From NCBI RefSeq assembly GCF_026212465.1, contig NC_080049.1:4303362-4367361 (forward strand): DNA of 64,000 nucleotides, in the 5' to 3' direction. The stretch comes from Amaranthus tricolor (Eukaryota > Streptophyta > Magnoliopsida > Caryophyllales > Amaranthaceae). Under the pieces are notes generated by a model. That model saw nothing but the letters and a program-made list of their open reading frames with translations, was not told the DNA's origin and made no database searches. This document shows positions 13,201-28,110 of this stretch, piece after piece (position 1 is the first letter of the stretch; every line of letters begins with the position of its first letter). The position numbers and the translations under genes are program-made.

Positions 13201-16200
13201 CACGTAATTTCTAGCATATGTCTATGATTTTCAATTCTAACCACTTCAACACAATAAAATATACCAAATAGTGTTGTGTGCCAAGTTCGTACAAAAAAAT
13301 CCAAGTTTGAGCTAATTTATGCGCAAAAGTGGAAAAAACACTTAAAAACCCTTAAAATCGCAAGTTAACTCGTAAATTCTAGCATATCACTATGATGTTC
13401 AATTCTAACCACTTCAACACAATAATACATGCCAACCAGTGTTGTGTGCCTAGTTTGGTGCAAAACAAACCAAGTTTGAGCTACTTTATGCGCAAAAGTG
13501 GCATAAACGCTTAAAAACCCTTAAAATCGCGTCTTAACACGTAATTTCTAGCATATGACTATATTTTCAATTCTAACGACTTCAACACAATAATATATAC
13601 CAAACCGTGTTGTGTGCCTAGTTTGAAGCAAAATAAACCAAGTTTGAGCTATTTTATGCGCAAAATTTGCAAAAACGCTTAAACAACCCTTATAATTGGA
13701 ACTTAACACGTAAGTTCTAGCATATGACTATGATTTTCAGTTCTAACCACTTCAACACAATAATATATATCAAAAAATTTTATGTGCCAAGTTTGGTGCA
13801 AAACAAATCATGTTTGAACTACTTTATGCGCAAAAGTGGCAAAAACGCTTAAAACGCTTAAAACCCTTAAAATCGCAACTTAACACGTAATTTTTAGCAT
13901 ATGACTATGATTTTCAATTCTAACCATTTCAACACAATAATATATACCAAATAGTGTTGTGTGCCAAGTTTCGTGCAAAAAAAAATAGTTTGAGCTACTT
14001 TATGCGCAAAAGTTGAAAAAACTCTTAAAAACCCTTAAAATTGTAACTTAGCACGTAATTTCTAGCATATGACTATGATTTTCAATTCTAACGACTTCAA
14101 CATAATAATATATACCAAACCGTGTTGTGTGCCATGTTTGGTGCAAAACAAACCATGTTTGAGCTACTTTATGCCCAAAAGTGGCAAAAACGCTTAAAAA
14201 CCCTTAAAAGCTCAACTTAACACGTAATTTCTAGCATATGACTATGATTTTCAATTCTAACCACTTCAACACAATAATATATACCCAATAGTGTTGTGTG
14301 CCAAGATTCGTGCAAAACAAACCAACTTTGAGCTACTTTATGCGCAAAAACGCTTAAAAACGCTTAAAATCGCAACTTAGCACGTAATTTCTAGAATATG
14401 ACTATGATTTTCAATTCTAACCACTTCAACAAAATAATATATATCAAACAATGTTATGTGCCAAGTTTGGTGCAAAACAAACCATGTTTGAGCTACTTTA
14501 TGCGCAAAAGTGGCAAAAACGCTAAAAAACCCTTAAAAGCTCAACTTAACACGTAATTTCTAGCATATGTCTATGATTTTCAATTCTAACCACTTCAACA
14601 CAATAATATATACCAAATAGTGTTGTGTGCCAAGTTTTGTACAAAACAATCGAAGTTTGAGCTAATTTATGCGCAAAAGTGGAAAAAACACTTAAAAACC
14701 CTCAAAATCGCAACTTAACTCGTAAATTCTAGCATATGACTATGATGTTCAATTCTAACCACTTCAACACAATAATACATGCCAAACAGTGTTGTGTGCC
14801 TAGTTTGGTGCAAAACAAACCAAGTTTGAGCTACTTTATGCGCAAAAGTGGCATAAACGCTTAAAAACCCTTAAAATCGCGTCCTAACACGTAATTTCTA
14901 GCATATGACTATGATTTTCAATTCTAACGACTTCAACACAATAATATATACCAAATAGTGTTGTGTGCCAAGTTACATGCAAAACAAACCATGTTTTAGC
15001 TACTTTATGTGCAAAAGTGGCAAAAACACTTAAAAACCCTTAAAATCGCAACTTAACACGAAATTTCTATCATATGAGTATGATTTTCAATTCTAACCAC
15101 TTCAACACAATAATATATACCAAACAATGTTTTGAGCCAAGTTTGAAGCAATATAAACCAAGTTTGAGCTATTTTATGCGCAAAAGTGGCAAAAACGGTT
15201 AAACAACACTTAAAATCGGAACTTAACACGTAATTTCTAGCATATGACTATGATTTTCAATTCTAACCACTTCAACACAATAATATATATCAAAAAATTT
15301 TATGTGCCAAGTTTGGTGCAAAACAAACCATGTTTGAGCTACTTTATGCGCAAAAGTGGCAAAAACGCTTAAAAACCCTTAAAAGCTCAACTTAACACGT
15401 AATTTCTAGCATATGTCTTTGATTTTCAATTCTAACCACTTCAACACAATAATATATACCAAATTGTGTTGTGTGCCAAGTTTTGTACAAAAAAATCCAA
15501 GTTTGAGCTAATTTATGCGCAAAAGTGGAAAAAACACTTAAAAATCCTTAAAATCGCAACTTAACTCGTAAATTCTAGCATATGACTATGATTTTCAATT
15601 CTAACCATTTCAACACAACAATATATACCAAATAGTGTTGTGTGCCAAGTTTCGTGCAAAAAAAACCAAGTTTGAGAGCTACTTTATGCGCAAAAGTTGA
15701 AAAAACGCTTAAAAACCCTTAAAATCGTAACTTAGCACGTAATTTCTAGCATATGACTATGATTTTCAATTCTAACAACTTCAACACAATAATATATACT
15801 AAACAGTGTTGTGTGCCATGTTTGGTGCAAAACAAACCATGTTTGAGCTACTTTATGCCCAAAAGTGGCAAAAACGCTTAAAAACACTTAAAAGCTCAAC
15901 TTAACACGTAATTTCTAGCATATGACTATGATTTTCAATTCTAACCACTTCAACACCATAATATATACCCAATAGTGTTGTGTGCCAAGATTCGTGCAAA
16001 ACAAACCAAGTTTGAGCTACTTTATGCGCAAAAGTGGCAAAAACGCTTAAAAACGCTTAAAATCGCAACTTAACACGTAATTTCTAGAATATGACTATGA
16101 TTTTCAATTCTAACCACTTCAACAAAATAATATATATCAAACAATGTTATGTGCCAAGTTTGGTGCAAAACAAACCATGTTTGAGTTACTTTATGCGCAA

Positions 16201-16900
16201 AAGTGGCAAAAACGCTTTAAAAAACCCTTAAAAGCTTAACTTAACACGTAATTTCTAGCATATGTCTATGATTTTCAATTCTAACCACTTCAACACAATA
16301 ATATATACCAAATAGTGTTGTGTGCCAAGTTTCATACAAAAAAATCCAAGTTTGAGCTAATTTATGTGCAAAAGTGGAAAAAACACTTAAAAACCCTTAA
16401 AATCGCAAGTTAACTCGTGAATTCTAGCATATGACTATGATGTTCAATTCTAACCACTTCAACACAATAATACATGCCAAACAGTGTTGTGTGCCTAGTT
16501 TGGTGCAAAACAAACCAAGTTTGAGTTATTTTATGCGCAAAAGTGGCATAAACGCTTAAAAACCCTTAAAATCGCGTCTTAACACGTAATTTCTAGCATA
16601 TGACTATGATTTTCAATTCTAACGACTTCAACACAATAATATATACCAAATAGTGTTGTGTGCCAAGTTACATGCAAAACAAACCAAGTTTGAGCTACTT
16701 TATGTGCAAAAGTGGCAAAAACACTTAAAAACCTTTAAAATCGCAACTTAACACGAAATTTCTATCATATGATTATGATTTTCAATTCTAACCACTTCAA
16801 CACAATAATATATATGCCAAGTTTGGTGCAAAACAAACCATGTTTGAGCTACTTTATGCGCAAAAGTGGCAAAAACGCTTAAAAACCCTTAAAATCACAA
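10300..16900. repeat. Local higher-order repeat inside block B
   Basis: Rare variants recur at matching distances. The GCGTCTTAACACG type lies near 13529, 14879 (as GCGTCCTAACACG) and 16573, that is 1,350 and 1,694 bp apart. TTTCTAGAATATGAC lies near 13047, 14393 and 16087, giving almost the same two spacings. These equal about 8 and 10 monomers, so this section holds two to three copies of an HOR whose length changed by two monomers. Boundaries are approximate. Confidence 0.6.
16790..16835. repeat. Internally deleted satellite monomer
   Basis: The sequence passes from ACACAATAATATATA directly to TGCCAAGTTTGGTGC. The usual CCAAACAGTGTTGTG segment between them is missing, about 15-20 bp. Confidence 0.7.
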
Positions 16901-19900
16901 CTTAACACGTAATTTCTAGCATATGACTATGATTTTAAATTCTAAGCATTTCAACACAATAATTTATACCAAATAGTGTTGTGTGCCAAGTTTCGTGCAA
17001 AAAAAATCAAGTTTGAGCTACTTAATGCGCAAATGTGGCAAAAACGCTTAAAAACCCTTAAAAGCTCAACTTAACACGTAATTTCTAGCATAAGACTATG
17101 ATTTTAAATTCTAACTACCTCAACACAATAATATATACCAAACAGTGTTGTGTGCCATGTTTCGTACAAAAAGAATCCAAGTTTGAGCTAATTTATGCGC
17201 AAAAGTGGAAAAAACACTTAAAAACACTTAAAATCGCAACTTAACTCGTAATTTCTATCATATGACTATAATTTTCAATTCTAACCACTTCAACACAATA
17301 ATATATACCAAATAGTGTTGTGTGCCATGTTTCGTGCAAAACAAACCAAGTTTGAGCTACTTTATGCCCAAAAGTGGCAAAAAAACTCATAAAAACCCTT
17401 CAAAGCTCAACTTAACACGTAATTTCTAGCATATGACTATGATTTTCTATTCTATTCATTTCAACATAATAATGTATACCAAATACTGTTGTGTGCCAAG
17501 TTGCGTGCAAAACAAAACAACTTTGAGCTACTTTATGCGCAAAAGTGGGAAAAACGCTTACAAACCCTTATAATCGCAACTTAATACGTAATTTCTAGCA
17601 TATGACTATGATTTTCAATTTTAACCATTTCAACACAATAATATATACCAAATTTTGTAGTGTGCCGAGTTTCGTACTAAACAAACGAAGTTTGACCTAC
17701 TTTATATGCAAAACTGGCAAAAAAACTTAAAAACCCTTAAAAGCTCAACTTAACACGTAATTTCTAGCATATGACTATGATTTTCTAATTTAACCACTTC
17801 AACATAATATTGTATACCAAATACAGTTGTGTGCCAAGTTGCGTGCAAAACAAACAAAGTTTGAGCTACTTTATGCACAAAAGTGGCATAAACACTTACA
17901 AACCCTTAAAATCGCAACTTAACACGTAATTTATAGCATATGACTATGATTTTCAATTCTAACCACTTCAACACAATACTATATACAAAATAGTGTTGTG
18001 TGCCAAGTTTCGTCCAAAACAAACCAAGTTTGCACTACTTTATGCCCAATGTTGGCAAAAAAAACTCATAAAAACCCTAAAAGCTAAACTTAACACATAA
18101 TTTCTAGCATATGACTATGATTTTCTATTCTAACCACTTCAACACAATAATATATACCAAATAGTGTTGTGTGCCAAGTTTCTTAGAAAAAAAATCAAAG
18201 TTTGAGCTAATTTATGCGCAAAAGTGGAAAAAACACTTAAAAACCCTTAAAATCGCAACTTAACTCGTAAATTCTAGCATATGACAATGATGTTCAATTC
18301 TAACCACTTCAACCCAATAATATATACCAAACTATGTTATGTGCCAAGTTTGGTGCAAAACAAACCAAGTTTGAGCTACTTTATGCGCAAAAGTGGCGAA
18401 AACGCTTAAAAACCCTTAAAAGCTCAACTTAACACGTAATTTCTTGCATATCACTATGATGATCAATTCTAACCACTTCAAAACAATAATATATACCCAA
18501 TAGTGTTGTTGGCCAAGATTCGTGCAAAACAAACCAAGTTTGAGGTACTTTATGAGCAAAAGTGGCAAAAATGCTTAAAAACACTTAAAATCGCAACTTA
18601 ACACGTAATTTCTATCATATGACTATGATTTTCAATTCTAATCACTTCAACACAATAAAAAATAACAAATAGTGTTGTGTGCGAAGTTTCGTGCAAAACA
18701 AACCAAGTTTGAGCTACTTAATGCGCAAAAGCTGCAAAGACGCTTAAAAACCCTTAAAAGCTCAACTTAACACGTAATTTCTAGCATATGACTACGATTT
18801 TCAATTCTAACCACTTCAGCACAATAATATATACAAAATAGTGTTGTATGCCAAGTTTCTTACAAAAAAATCAAAGTTTGAGCTAATTTATGCGCAAAAG
18901 TGGAAAAAACATTTAAAAGCCCTTAAAATCGCAACTTAACTCGTAATTTCTAGCATATGATTATGATGTTCAATTCTAACCACTTCAACACAATAATATA
19001 TACCAAACAGTGTTGTGTGCCTAGTTTGGTGCAAAACAAACCAAGTGTCAGCTACTTTATGCGAAAAAGTGGCAAAAACGCTTAAAAAACCATAAAATCG
19101 CAACTTAACACGTAATTTCTAGCATATGACTATGATTTTAAATTCTACACACTTCAACACAATAATATATACCAAATAGTGTTGTGTGCCAAGTTACATG
19201 CAAAACAAACCATGTTTGAGCTACTTTATGCGCAAAAGTGGAAAAAACGCTTAAAAACCCTTAAAATCATAACTTAACGCGTAATTTCTAGCATATGACT
19301 ATGATTTTCAATTCTAACCACTTCAACACAATAATATATACCCAAAAGTGTTGTGTGCCAAGATTCGTGCAAAACAAAGCAAGTTTGAGCTACTTTATGC
19401 GCAAAAGTGGCAAAAACGCTTTAAAACCCTTAGAATCGCAACTTAACACGTAATTTCTAGCATATGACTATGATTTTCAATTCTAACCACCTCAACACAA
19501 TAATATATACCAAACAATGTTATGTGTCAAGTTTGGTGCAAAACAAACCAAGTTTGAGCTACTTTATGCGCAAAAGTGGCAAAAACGCTTAAAATCCCTT
19601 AAAAGCTCAACTTAACACGTAATTTCTTGCATATGACTATGATTATAAATTCTAACCACTTTAACACGGTAATATATACCCAATAGTCTTGTTGGCCAAG
19701 ATTCGTGCAAAACAAACCAAGTTTGAGCTACTTTATGCGCAAAAGTGGCAAAAACGCTTAAAAATCCTTAAAATCGCAACTTAAAGCGTAACTTCTAGCA
19801 TATGACTATGATTTTAAATTCTAAACACTTCAACACAATAATATATACCAAACAATATTTTGAGCCAAGTTTGATGCAAAACAAACCAAGTTTGAGCTAA

Positions 19901-22900
19901 TTTATGCGCAAAAGTGGAAAAAACGCTTAAAAAACCATTAAAATCGGAACTTAACACGTAATTTCTAGCATATGACAATGATTTTCAATTCTAACCACTT
20001 CAACACAATAATATATACCAAACAATGTTATGTGCCAAGATTGGTGCTAAACAAACCAAGTTTGAGCTACTTTATGCGCAAAAGTGGCAAAAACGCTTAA
20101 AAACCCTTAAAAGCTCAACTTAACACGTATTTCTTGCATATCACTATGATTATCAATTCTAACCACTTCAAAACAATAATATATACCCAATAGTGTTGTT
20201 GGCCAAGATTCGTGCAAAACAAACCAAGTTTGAGCTACTTTATGCGCAAAAGTGGCAAAAACGCTTAAAAACCCTTAAAATCGCAACTTAACACGTAATT
20301 TCTAGCATATGACTATTATTTTCAATTCTAACCACTTCAACACAATAATATATACCAAACAGTGTTGTGTGCCGAGTTTCGTGCAAAACAAACCATGTTC
20401 GAGCTACTTTATGCGCAAAAGTGGCAAAAACGCTTAAAAACCCTTAAAATCGCAACTTAATATGTAATTTCTAGCATATGACTATGATTTTCAATTCTAA
20501 GAATTTCAACACAATAATATATACCAAATAGTGTTGTGTGCCAAGTTTTGTGCAAAAAAAACCAAGTTTGAGCTACTTTATGCGCAAAAGCGGAAAAAAC
20601 GCTTATAAACCCTTAAAATTGTAACTTAACGCATAATTTCTAGCATATGACTATGATTTTCAATTCTAACCACTTCAACACAATAATATTTACCAACTAG
20701 TGTTGTGTGCCAAGTTTCGTGCAAAATAAACCAAGTTTGAGCTACTTAATGCGCAAATGTGGCAAAAACGCTTAAAAACCCTTAAAAGCTCAAGTTAACA
20801 CGTAATTTCTAGCATATGACTATGATTTTCAATTCTAACCACCTCAACACAATAATATATACCAAACAGTGTTATGTGTCAAGTTTGGTGCAAAACAAAC
20901 CAAGTTTGAGCTACTTTATGCGCAAAAGTGGAAAAAACGCTTAAAAACCCTTAAAAGCTCAACTTAACACGTAATTTCTTGCATATGACTATGATTATAA
21001 ATTCTAACCACTTCAAAACAATAATATATACCCAATAGTGTTGTTGGCCAAGATTCGTGCAAAACAAACCAAGTTTGAGCTACTTTATGCGCAAAAGTGG
21101 CAAAAACGCTTAAAAACCCTTAAAATCGCAACTTAACACGTAATTTCTAGCATATGACTATTATTTTCAATTCTAACCACTTCAACACAATAATATATAC
21201 CAAACAGTGTTGTGTGCCATGTTTCGTGCAAAACAAACCATGTTCGAGCTACTTTATGCGCAAAAGTGGCAAAAACGCTTAAAATCGCAACTTAATACGT
21301 AATTTCTAGCATATGACTATGATTTTCAATTCTAAGCATTTCAACACAATAATATATACCAAATAGTGTTGTGTGCCAAGTTTCGTGCAAAAAAAACCAA
21401 GTTTGAGCTACTTTATGCGCAAAAGTGTAAAAAACGCTTAAAAACCCTTAAAATCGTAACTTAACGCGTAATTTCTAGCATATGACTATGATTTTCAATT
21501 CTAACCACTTCAACACAATAATAATTACCAAATAGTGTTGTGTGCCAAGTTTCGTGCAAAATAAACCAAGTTTGAGCTACTTAATGCGCAAAAGGGGAAA
21601 AAAGGCTTAAAAACCCTTAAAATTGTAACTGAACAAGTAATTTCTAGCATATGACTATGATTTTCTATTCTAACCATTTCAACATAATAATGTATACCAA
21701 ATACTGTTGTGTGCCAAGTTGCGTGCAAAACAAACCAAGTTTGAGCTACTTTATGCGCAAAAGTGGCAAAAACGCTTACAAACCCTTAAAATTGCAACTT
21801 AACACGTAATTTCTAGAATATGACTATGATTTTCAATTCTAACAACTTCAACAAAATAATATATACCAAATAGTGTTGTGTGCCAAGTTTTGTGCAAAAC
21901 AAACCAAGTTTGAACTACTTTATGCCCAAAGTTGGCTAAAAAAACTCATTAAAACCCTTAAAAGCTCAACTTAATACGTAATTTCTAGCATAGGACTATG
22001 ATTTTATATTCTAACCACTTCAACACAATAATATATACCAAATTGTGTTGTGCGCCAAGTTTCGTGGAAAACAAACCAAGTTTGAGCTACTTTATGTGCG
22101 AAAGTGGCAAAAACGCTGAAAAACCCTTAAAATCGCAACTTAACACGTAATTTCTAGCATATGACTATTATTTTCAATTCTAACCACTTTAACACAATAA
22201 TATATACCAAACAGTGTTGTGTGCCAAGTTTGGTGCAAAATAAACCAAGTTTGAGCTATTTATGCCCAAAAGTGGCAAAAAAACTCATTAAAACCCTTAA
22301 AAGCTCAACTTAACACATAATTTCTAGCATATGACTATGATTTTCTATTCTAACCACTTCAACATAATAATGTATACCAAATACTGTTGTGTGCCAAGTT
22401 GCGTTCAAAACAAACCAAGTTTGAGCTACTTTATGTGCAAATGTGTCAAAAACGCTTAAAAACACTTAATATCGAAACTTAACACGTAATTTCTAGCATA
22501 AGACTATTATTTTTAATTCTAACCACTTCAACACAATAATATATACCAAACAGTATTGTGTGCCAAGTTTGGTGCAAAACAAACTAAGTTTGAGCTACTT
22601 TATGCGCAAATGTGGCAAAAATGCTTAAAAACCCTTAAAAGCTTAACTTAAGACGTAATTTCTTGCATATGACTATGATTATCAATTAAAACCCCTTCAA
22701 CACAATAATATAAACCCAATAGTATTGTTGGCCAAGATTCGTGCATAACAAACCAAGTTTGAACTACTTTATGCGCAAAAGTGGCAAAAACGCTTAAAAA
22801 CCCTTAAAATCACAACTTAACACGTAATTTCTAGCATATGACTATGATTTTCAATTCTAACCACTTCAACACAATAATATATACCAAACAACGTTATGTG

Positions 22901-25900
22901 CCAAGTTTGGTGCAAAACAAACCGTGTTCGAGCTACTTTATGCGCAAAAGTGGCAAAAACGCTTAAAAACCCATAAAATCGCACCTTAACACGTAATTTC
23001 TAGCATATGACTATGATTTTCAATTCTAAGCATTTGAACACAATAATATATACCAAATAGTGTTGTGTGCCAAGTTTCGTGCAAAAAAAAACAAGTTTGA
23101 GCTACTTTATGCTCAAAAGTGGATAAAACGCTTAAAAACCCTTAAAATCGTAACTTAACGCGTAATTTCTAGCATATGACTATGATTTTCAAATCTAACC
23201 ACTTCAACACAATAATATATACCCAAAAGTGTTGTGTGCCAAGATTCGTGCAAAACAAACCAAGTTTGACCTACTTTATGCGCAAAAGTGTCAAAAACGC
23301 TTAAAAACCCATAAAATCGCAACTTAACACGTAATTTCTAGCATATGACTATGATTTTCAATTCTAACCATTTCAACACAATAATATTTACCAAATAGTG
23401 TTGTGTGCCGAGTTTCGTGCAAAATAAACCAAGTTTGAGCTACTTAATGCGCAAATGTGGCAAAAACGCTTAAAAACCCTTAAAATCGCAACTTAACACG
23501 TAATTTCTAGCATATGAATATGATTTTCAATTCTAACCACTTCAACACAATAATATATACCAAATAGTGTTGTGTGCCAAGTTACATGCAAAACCAACCA
23601 AGTTTGAGCTACTTTATGCGCAAAAGTGGCAAAAACGCTTAAAAACCCTTAAAATCGCAACTTAACACGCAATTTCTATCATATGACTATGATTTTCAAT
23701 TCTAACCACTTCAACACAATAATATATACCAAATAGTGTGGTGTGCCAAGTTTCGTGCAAAACAAACCAAGTTTGAGCTACTTTATGACCAAAAGTGGCA
23801 AAAAAACTCATAAAAACCCTTTAAAGCTCAACTTAACACGTAATTTCTAGCATATGACTATGATTTCCTATTCTATCCATTTCAACATAATAATATATAT
23901 ACCAAATACTGTTGTGTGCCAAGTTACGTGCAAAACAAAACAAGTTTGAGTTACTTTATGCGCAAAAGTGGGAAAAACGCTTCCAAACCCTTAAAATCGC
24001 AACTTAACACTTAATTTCTAGCATATAACTATGATTTTCAATTTTAACCACTTCAACACAATAATATATACCAAATTTATTAGTGTGCCAAGTTTGGTAC
24101 TAAACAAACCATGTTTGACTTACTTTAGGCGCAAAAGTGGGAAAAACGCGTAAACACCTTTAAAATCGCAACTTAACACGTAATTTCTAGCATATGAGTA
24201 AGATTTTCAATTCTAACCACTTCAACACAATAATATATACTAAATAGTGGTTTGTGCCAAGTTTCGTGCAAAACAAACCAAGTTTGAAATACTTGATGCC
24301 CAAAACTGGCAAAAAAACTCATAAAAACCTTAAAAGCTCAACTTAACACGTAATTTCTAGCATATGACTATGATTTTCTATTCTAACCACTTCAACATAA
24401 TAATGTATACCAAATACTGTTGTGTGCCAAGTTGCGTGCAAAACAAACCATATTGAAGCTACTTTATGCGCAAAAGTGGCAAAGACGCTTACAAACCCAT
24501 AAAATCGCAACTAAACACGTAATTTCTAACATATGACTATGATTTTAAATTTTATCCACTTCTTGAAATAATATTTACCAAATATGTTGTGTACCATGTT
24601 TCGTGCAAAGCAAACCAATTTGTTCATTTTATGTGCAAAAGTGGCAAAAACGCTAAAAAACCCTTAAAATCGCAACTAAACAAGTAATTTGTAGCATATG
24701 ACTATGATTTTCAATTTTAAAAACTTCCACACAACAATATATACCAAATAGTGTTATGTGCCAAGTTTCGTGCAAAACAAACCAAGTTTGAGCTACTTTA
24801 TGCGCAAGAGGGGAAAAAACGCTTTAAAACCCTTAAAATCGCAACTTAACACGTAATTTCTAGCATATGACAATGATTTTAAATTTTAACCACTTCAACA
24901 CAACAATATATACGAAACAGTGTTATGTGCCAAGTTTGGTGCAAAATAAACCAAGTTTGGGCTACTTTATGCGCAAAAGTGGCAAAAAAGCTTAAAAACC
25001 CTTAAAAGCTCAACTTAACACGTAATTTCTAGCATATGACTATGATTATCAATTCTAACCGCTTCAACACAATAATATATACCCAATAGTCTTGTTGGCC
25101 AAGATTCGTGCAAAACAAACCAAGTTTGAGCTTCTTTATGCGCAAAAGTGGCAAAAACGCTTAAAAACCCTTAAAATCGCAACTTAACACGTAACTTCTA
25201 GCATATGACTATGATTTTCAATTCTAACCACTTCAACACATTAATATATACCAAACAATCTTTTGAGCCATGTTTGATGCAAAACAAACCAAGTTTGAGC
25301 TACTTTATGCGCAAAAGTGGCAAAAACGCTTAAAAACTCTTAAAATCGAAACTTAACACGTAATTTCTTGCATATGACTATGATTTTCAATTCTAAGCAC
25401 TTTTACACAATAATATATACCAAACAATGATATGTGCCAAGTTTGGTGCAAAACAAACCATGTTTGAGCTACTTTATGCGCAACAGTGGCAAAAACGCTT
25501 AAAATCCCTTAAAATCGCAACTTAAGACATAATTTCTAGTATATGACTATGATTTTCAATTTTAACCTTTCAACACAATAATATATACAAAATAGTGTTT
25601 TGTGCCAAGTTTCGTGCAAAAAAAACCAAGTTTGAGCTACTTTATGCGCAAAAGTGGCAAAAACGCTTAAAAACCCTTAAAATTGTAACTTAACGCGTAA
25701 TTTCTAGCATATGACTATGATTTTCAATTCTAACCACTTCAACACAATAATATATACCCAAAAGTATTGTGTGCCAAGATTCGTGCAAAACAAACCAAGT
25801 TTGAGCTATTTTATTCGCAAAAGTGGCAAAAACGCTTAAAGACCTTAAAATCGCAACTTAACACGTAATTTCTAGCATATGACTATGATTTTAAATTCTA

Positions 25901-27494
25901 ACCATTTCAACACAATAATATTTACCAAATAGTGTTGTGTGCCAAGTTTCGTGCAAAATTAACCAAGTTTGAGCTACTTAATGCACAAATGTGGCAAAAA
26001 CGCGTAAAAACCCTTAAAAGCTCAACTTAACACGTAATTTCTAGCACATGACTATGATTTTCAATTCTAACCACGTCAACACAATAATATATACCAAATA
26101 GTGTTGTGTGCCAAGTTTCGTACAAAAAAATCCAAGTTTGAGCTAATTTATGCGCAAAACTGGAAAAAACACAAAAAAACCCTTAAAATCGCAATTAACT
26201 CGTAATTTCTAGCATATGACTATGATGTTCAATTCTAACCACTTCAACACAATAATATATACCAAACAGTGTTATGTGCCTAGTTTGGTGCAAAACAAAC
26301 CAAGTTTGAGCTACTTTATGCGCAAAAGTGGCAAGAACGCTTAAAAACCCTTAAAATTGCAACTTAACACGTAATTTCTAGCATATGATTATGATTTTCA
26401 ATTCTAATCACTTTAACACAATAATATATACCAAATAATGTTGTGTGCCAAGTTTTGTGCAAAACAAACCAAGTTTGAGATATTTTATGCCCAAAAGTGG
26501 CAAAAAAAACTCATAAAAACCCTTAAAAGCTCAACTTAACACGTAATTTCTAGCATATGACTATGATTTTCTATTCTATCCATTTCAACATAATAACGTA
26601 TACCAAATACTGTTGTGTGCCAAGTTGCGTGCAAAACCAAACAAGTTTGAGCTACTTTATGCGAAAAAGTGGGAAAAACACTTACAAACCCTTAAAATCG
26701 CAACTTAACACGTGATTTCTAGCATATGACTAAGATTTTCAATTTTAACCACTTCAACACAATAATATATACCATATTTTGTAGTGTGCCAAGTTTCGTA
26801 CTAAACAAACCAAGTTTGACCTACTTTATGCGCAAAAGTGGCAAAAAAGCTTAAAAACCCTTAAAATCGCAACTTAACACTTAATTTCTAGCATATGACT
26901 ATGATTTTAAATCCAATCCACTTCAACAGAATAATATATACCAAATAGTGTTGTGTGCCAAGTTTCGTGCAAAACAAACCAAGTTTGAACTATTTTATGC
27001 CCAAAAGTGGCAAAAAAACTCATAAAAACCCTTAAAAGCTCAATTTAACACGTAATTTCTAGTATATGACTATGATTTTCTATTCTAACCACTTCAACAT
27101 AATAATGTGTACCAAATACTGTTGTGTGCCAAGTTGCGTGCAAAACAAACCAAGTTTGAGCTACTTTATGCGCAAAAGTGGCAAAAACGTTTACAAACCC
27201 TTAAAATCGCAACTTAACACGTAATTTTTAGCATATGACTACGATTTTTAATTTTAACCACTTCTTCAAAAATTATATACCAAATAGTGTTGTGTGCCAA
27301 GTTTTGTGCAAAACAAACCAAGTTTGATCTACTTTATGCGCAAGAGCGGCAAAAACGCTTTAAAACCCTTAAAATCGCAACTTAACACGTAATTTCTAGC
27401 ATATGACTATGATTTGAAATTCTAACCACTTCAACACAATAATATATACCAACCAGTGTTATGTGCCAAGTTTGGTGCAAAACAAACCAAGTTT

Positions 27495-27499
27495 GAGCT
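27495..27499. repeat. Target site duplication, left copy (GAGCT)
   Basis: GAGCT ends the satellite segment GTTTGAGCT immediately before the element's terminal TG. The identical GAGCT follows the element's terminal CA at 37726-37730, and removing the element plus one copy restores a normal satellite monomer. Five base pairs is the usual duplication length for copia integrases. Confidence 0.95.
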
Positions 27500-27891
27500 T
27501 GTAGACTCAATTAGGAACGGGAACAGCAACAAGAGGGGGGCGTGAATTGTTGTTGTTACTAGTTTAAGTGTTTTTGCCCTGTTTTTGCGGAATTGAATAA
27601 AATAAATAAAGCTTAAACTTAGAGCGAAATAATTAAAAGAGACAAACGATTTTTACGTGGAAACCTTCTAGGCCTAAATGGAAGGAAAAACCACGACCCC
27701 TCGGGATTTCTAAATTCTCCACTATGTTTAAGGCAACTCGTTACAATTACATTAAACATCTTACTTCACTCGAAGCGCATCAACTAGGCCAACTCTTCTC
27801 TCTCAAATTGCTTCACTCAAAGCAACAAACTTAGCTTCACTAAAAGCTAATTCTCACCACTAGCTTCATTAGAAGCTTTCTAATTTCCCCC

Positions 27892-27911
27892 TTAGACTCA
27901 CCCGAGTCTAA
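27892..27911. other. Perfect hairpin in LTR (8-bp stem, 4-nt loop)
   Basis: TTAGACTC, loop ACCC, then GAGTCTAA: a perfect inverted repeat, conserved in the other LTR at 36676-36695. It lies about 190-210 bp downstream of the TATA-like site in element orientation, probably within the transcribed part of the LTR. Its role is unknown. Confidence 0.75.
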
Positions 27912-28101
27912 TTACAAATTCTCTCAAAAACCCTTACAAAGGATAAAAATTCTCTAAAAATAAAATCAATAAGTTGCACAAGAAAATATTATAAATTAAT
28001 TGGCATTTTTAAAACAAAATTTTCTTGTAAAAATTCTCCCAAAATTACGTATGATTTAATGGCTCATACTAAGGCAAGTTTTTATGAATAACCGAGTCTC
28101 T

Positions 28102-28110
28102 TATTTATAG
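28102..28110 (-). promoter_or_regulatory. TATA-like box in the lower-coordinate LTR
   Basis: On the minus strand this reads CTATAAATA, followed by AGAGACTCGG, a good plant TATA context. Conserved at 36886-36894 in the other LTR. Transcription would start about 30 bp further down (near 28070). In this LTR copy it would read outwards into the satellite at lower coordinates. Promoter activity is inferred from sequence only. Confidence 0.5.

Larger units (their letters stand above)
5908..27499. repeat. Satellite block B (left part): diverged ~170-bp monomers
   Basis: Uninterrupted tandem monomers of the same family and orientation as block A, but with many private substitutions, small indels and weak long-range order. 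Recurrent local variants include CTTGCATATGAC with GTTGTTGGCCAAGATTCG (near 7815, 18441, 19622, 20128, 20977, 22660), AACAATGTTTTGAGCC (near 12250, 15125, 19855) and CTAGCATATTACTATG (near 10680, 11350). The monomer is interrupted in its CAAACCAAGTTTGAGCT segment by the retrotransposon at 27500. No gene of any kind is seen in this 21.6-kb stretch. Confidence 0.92.
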
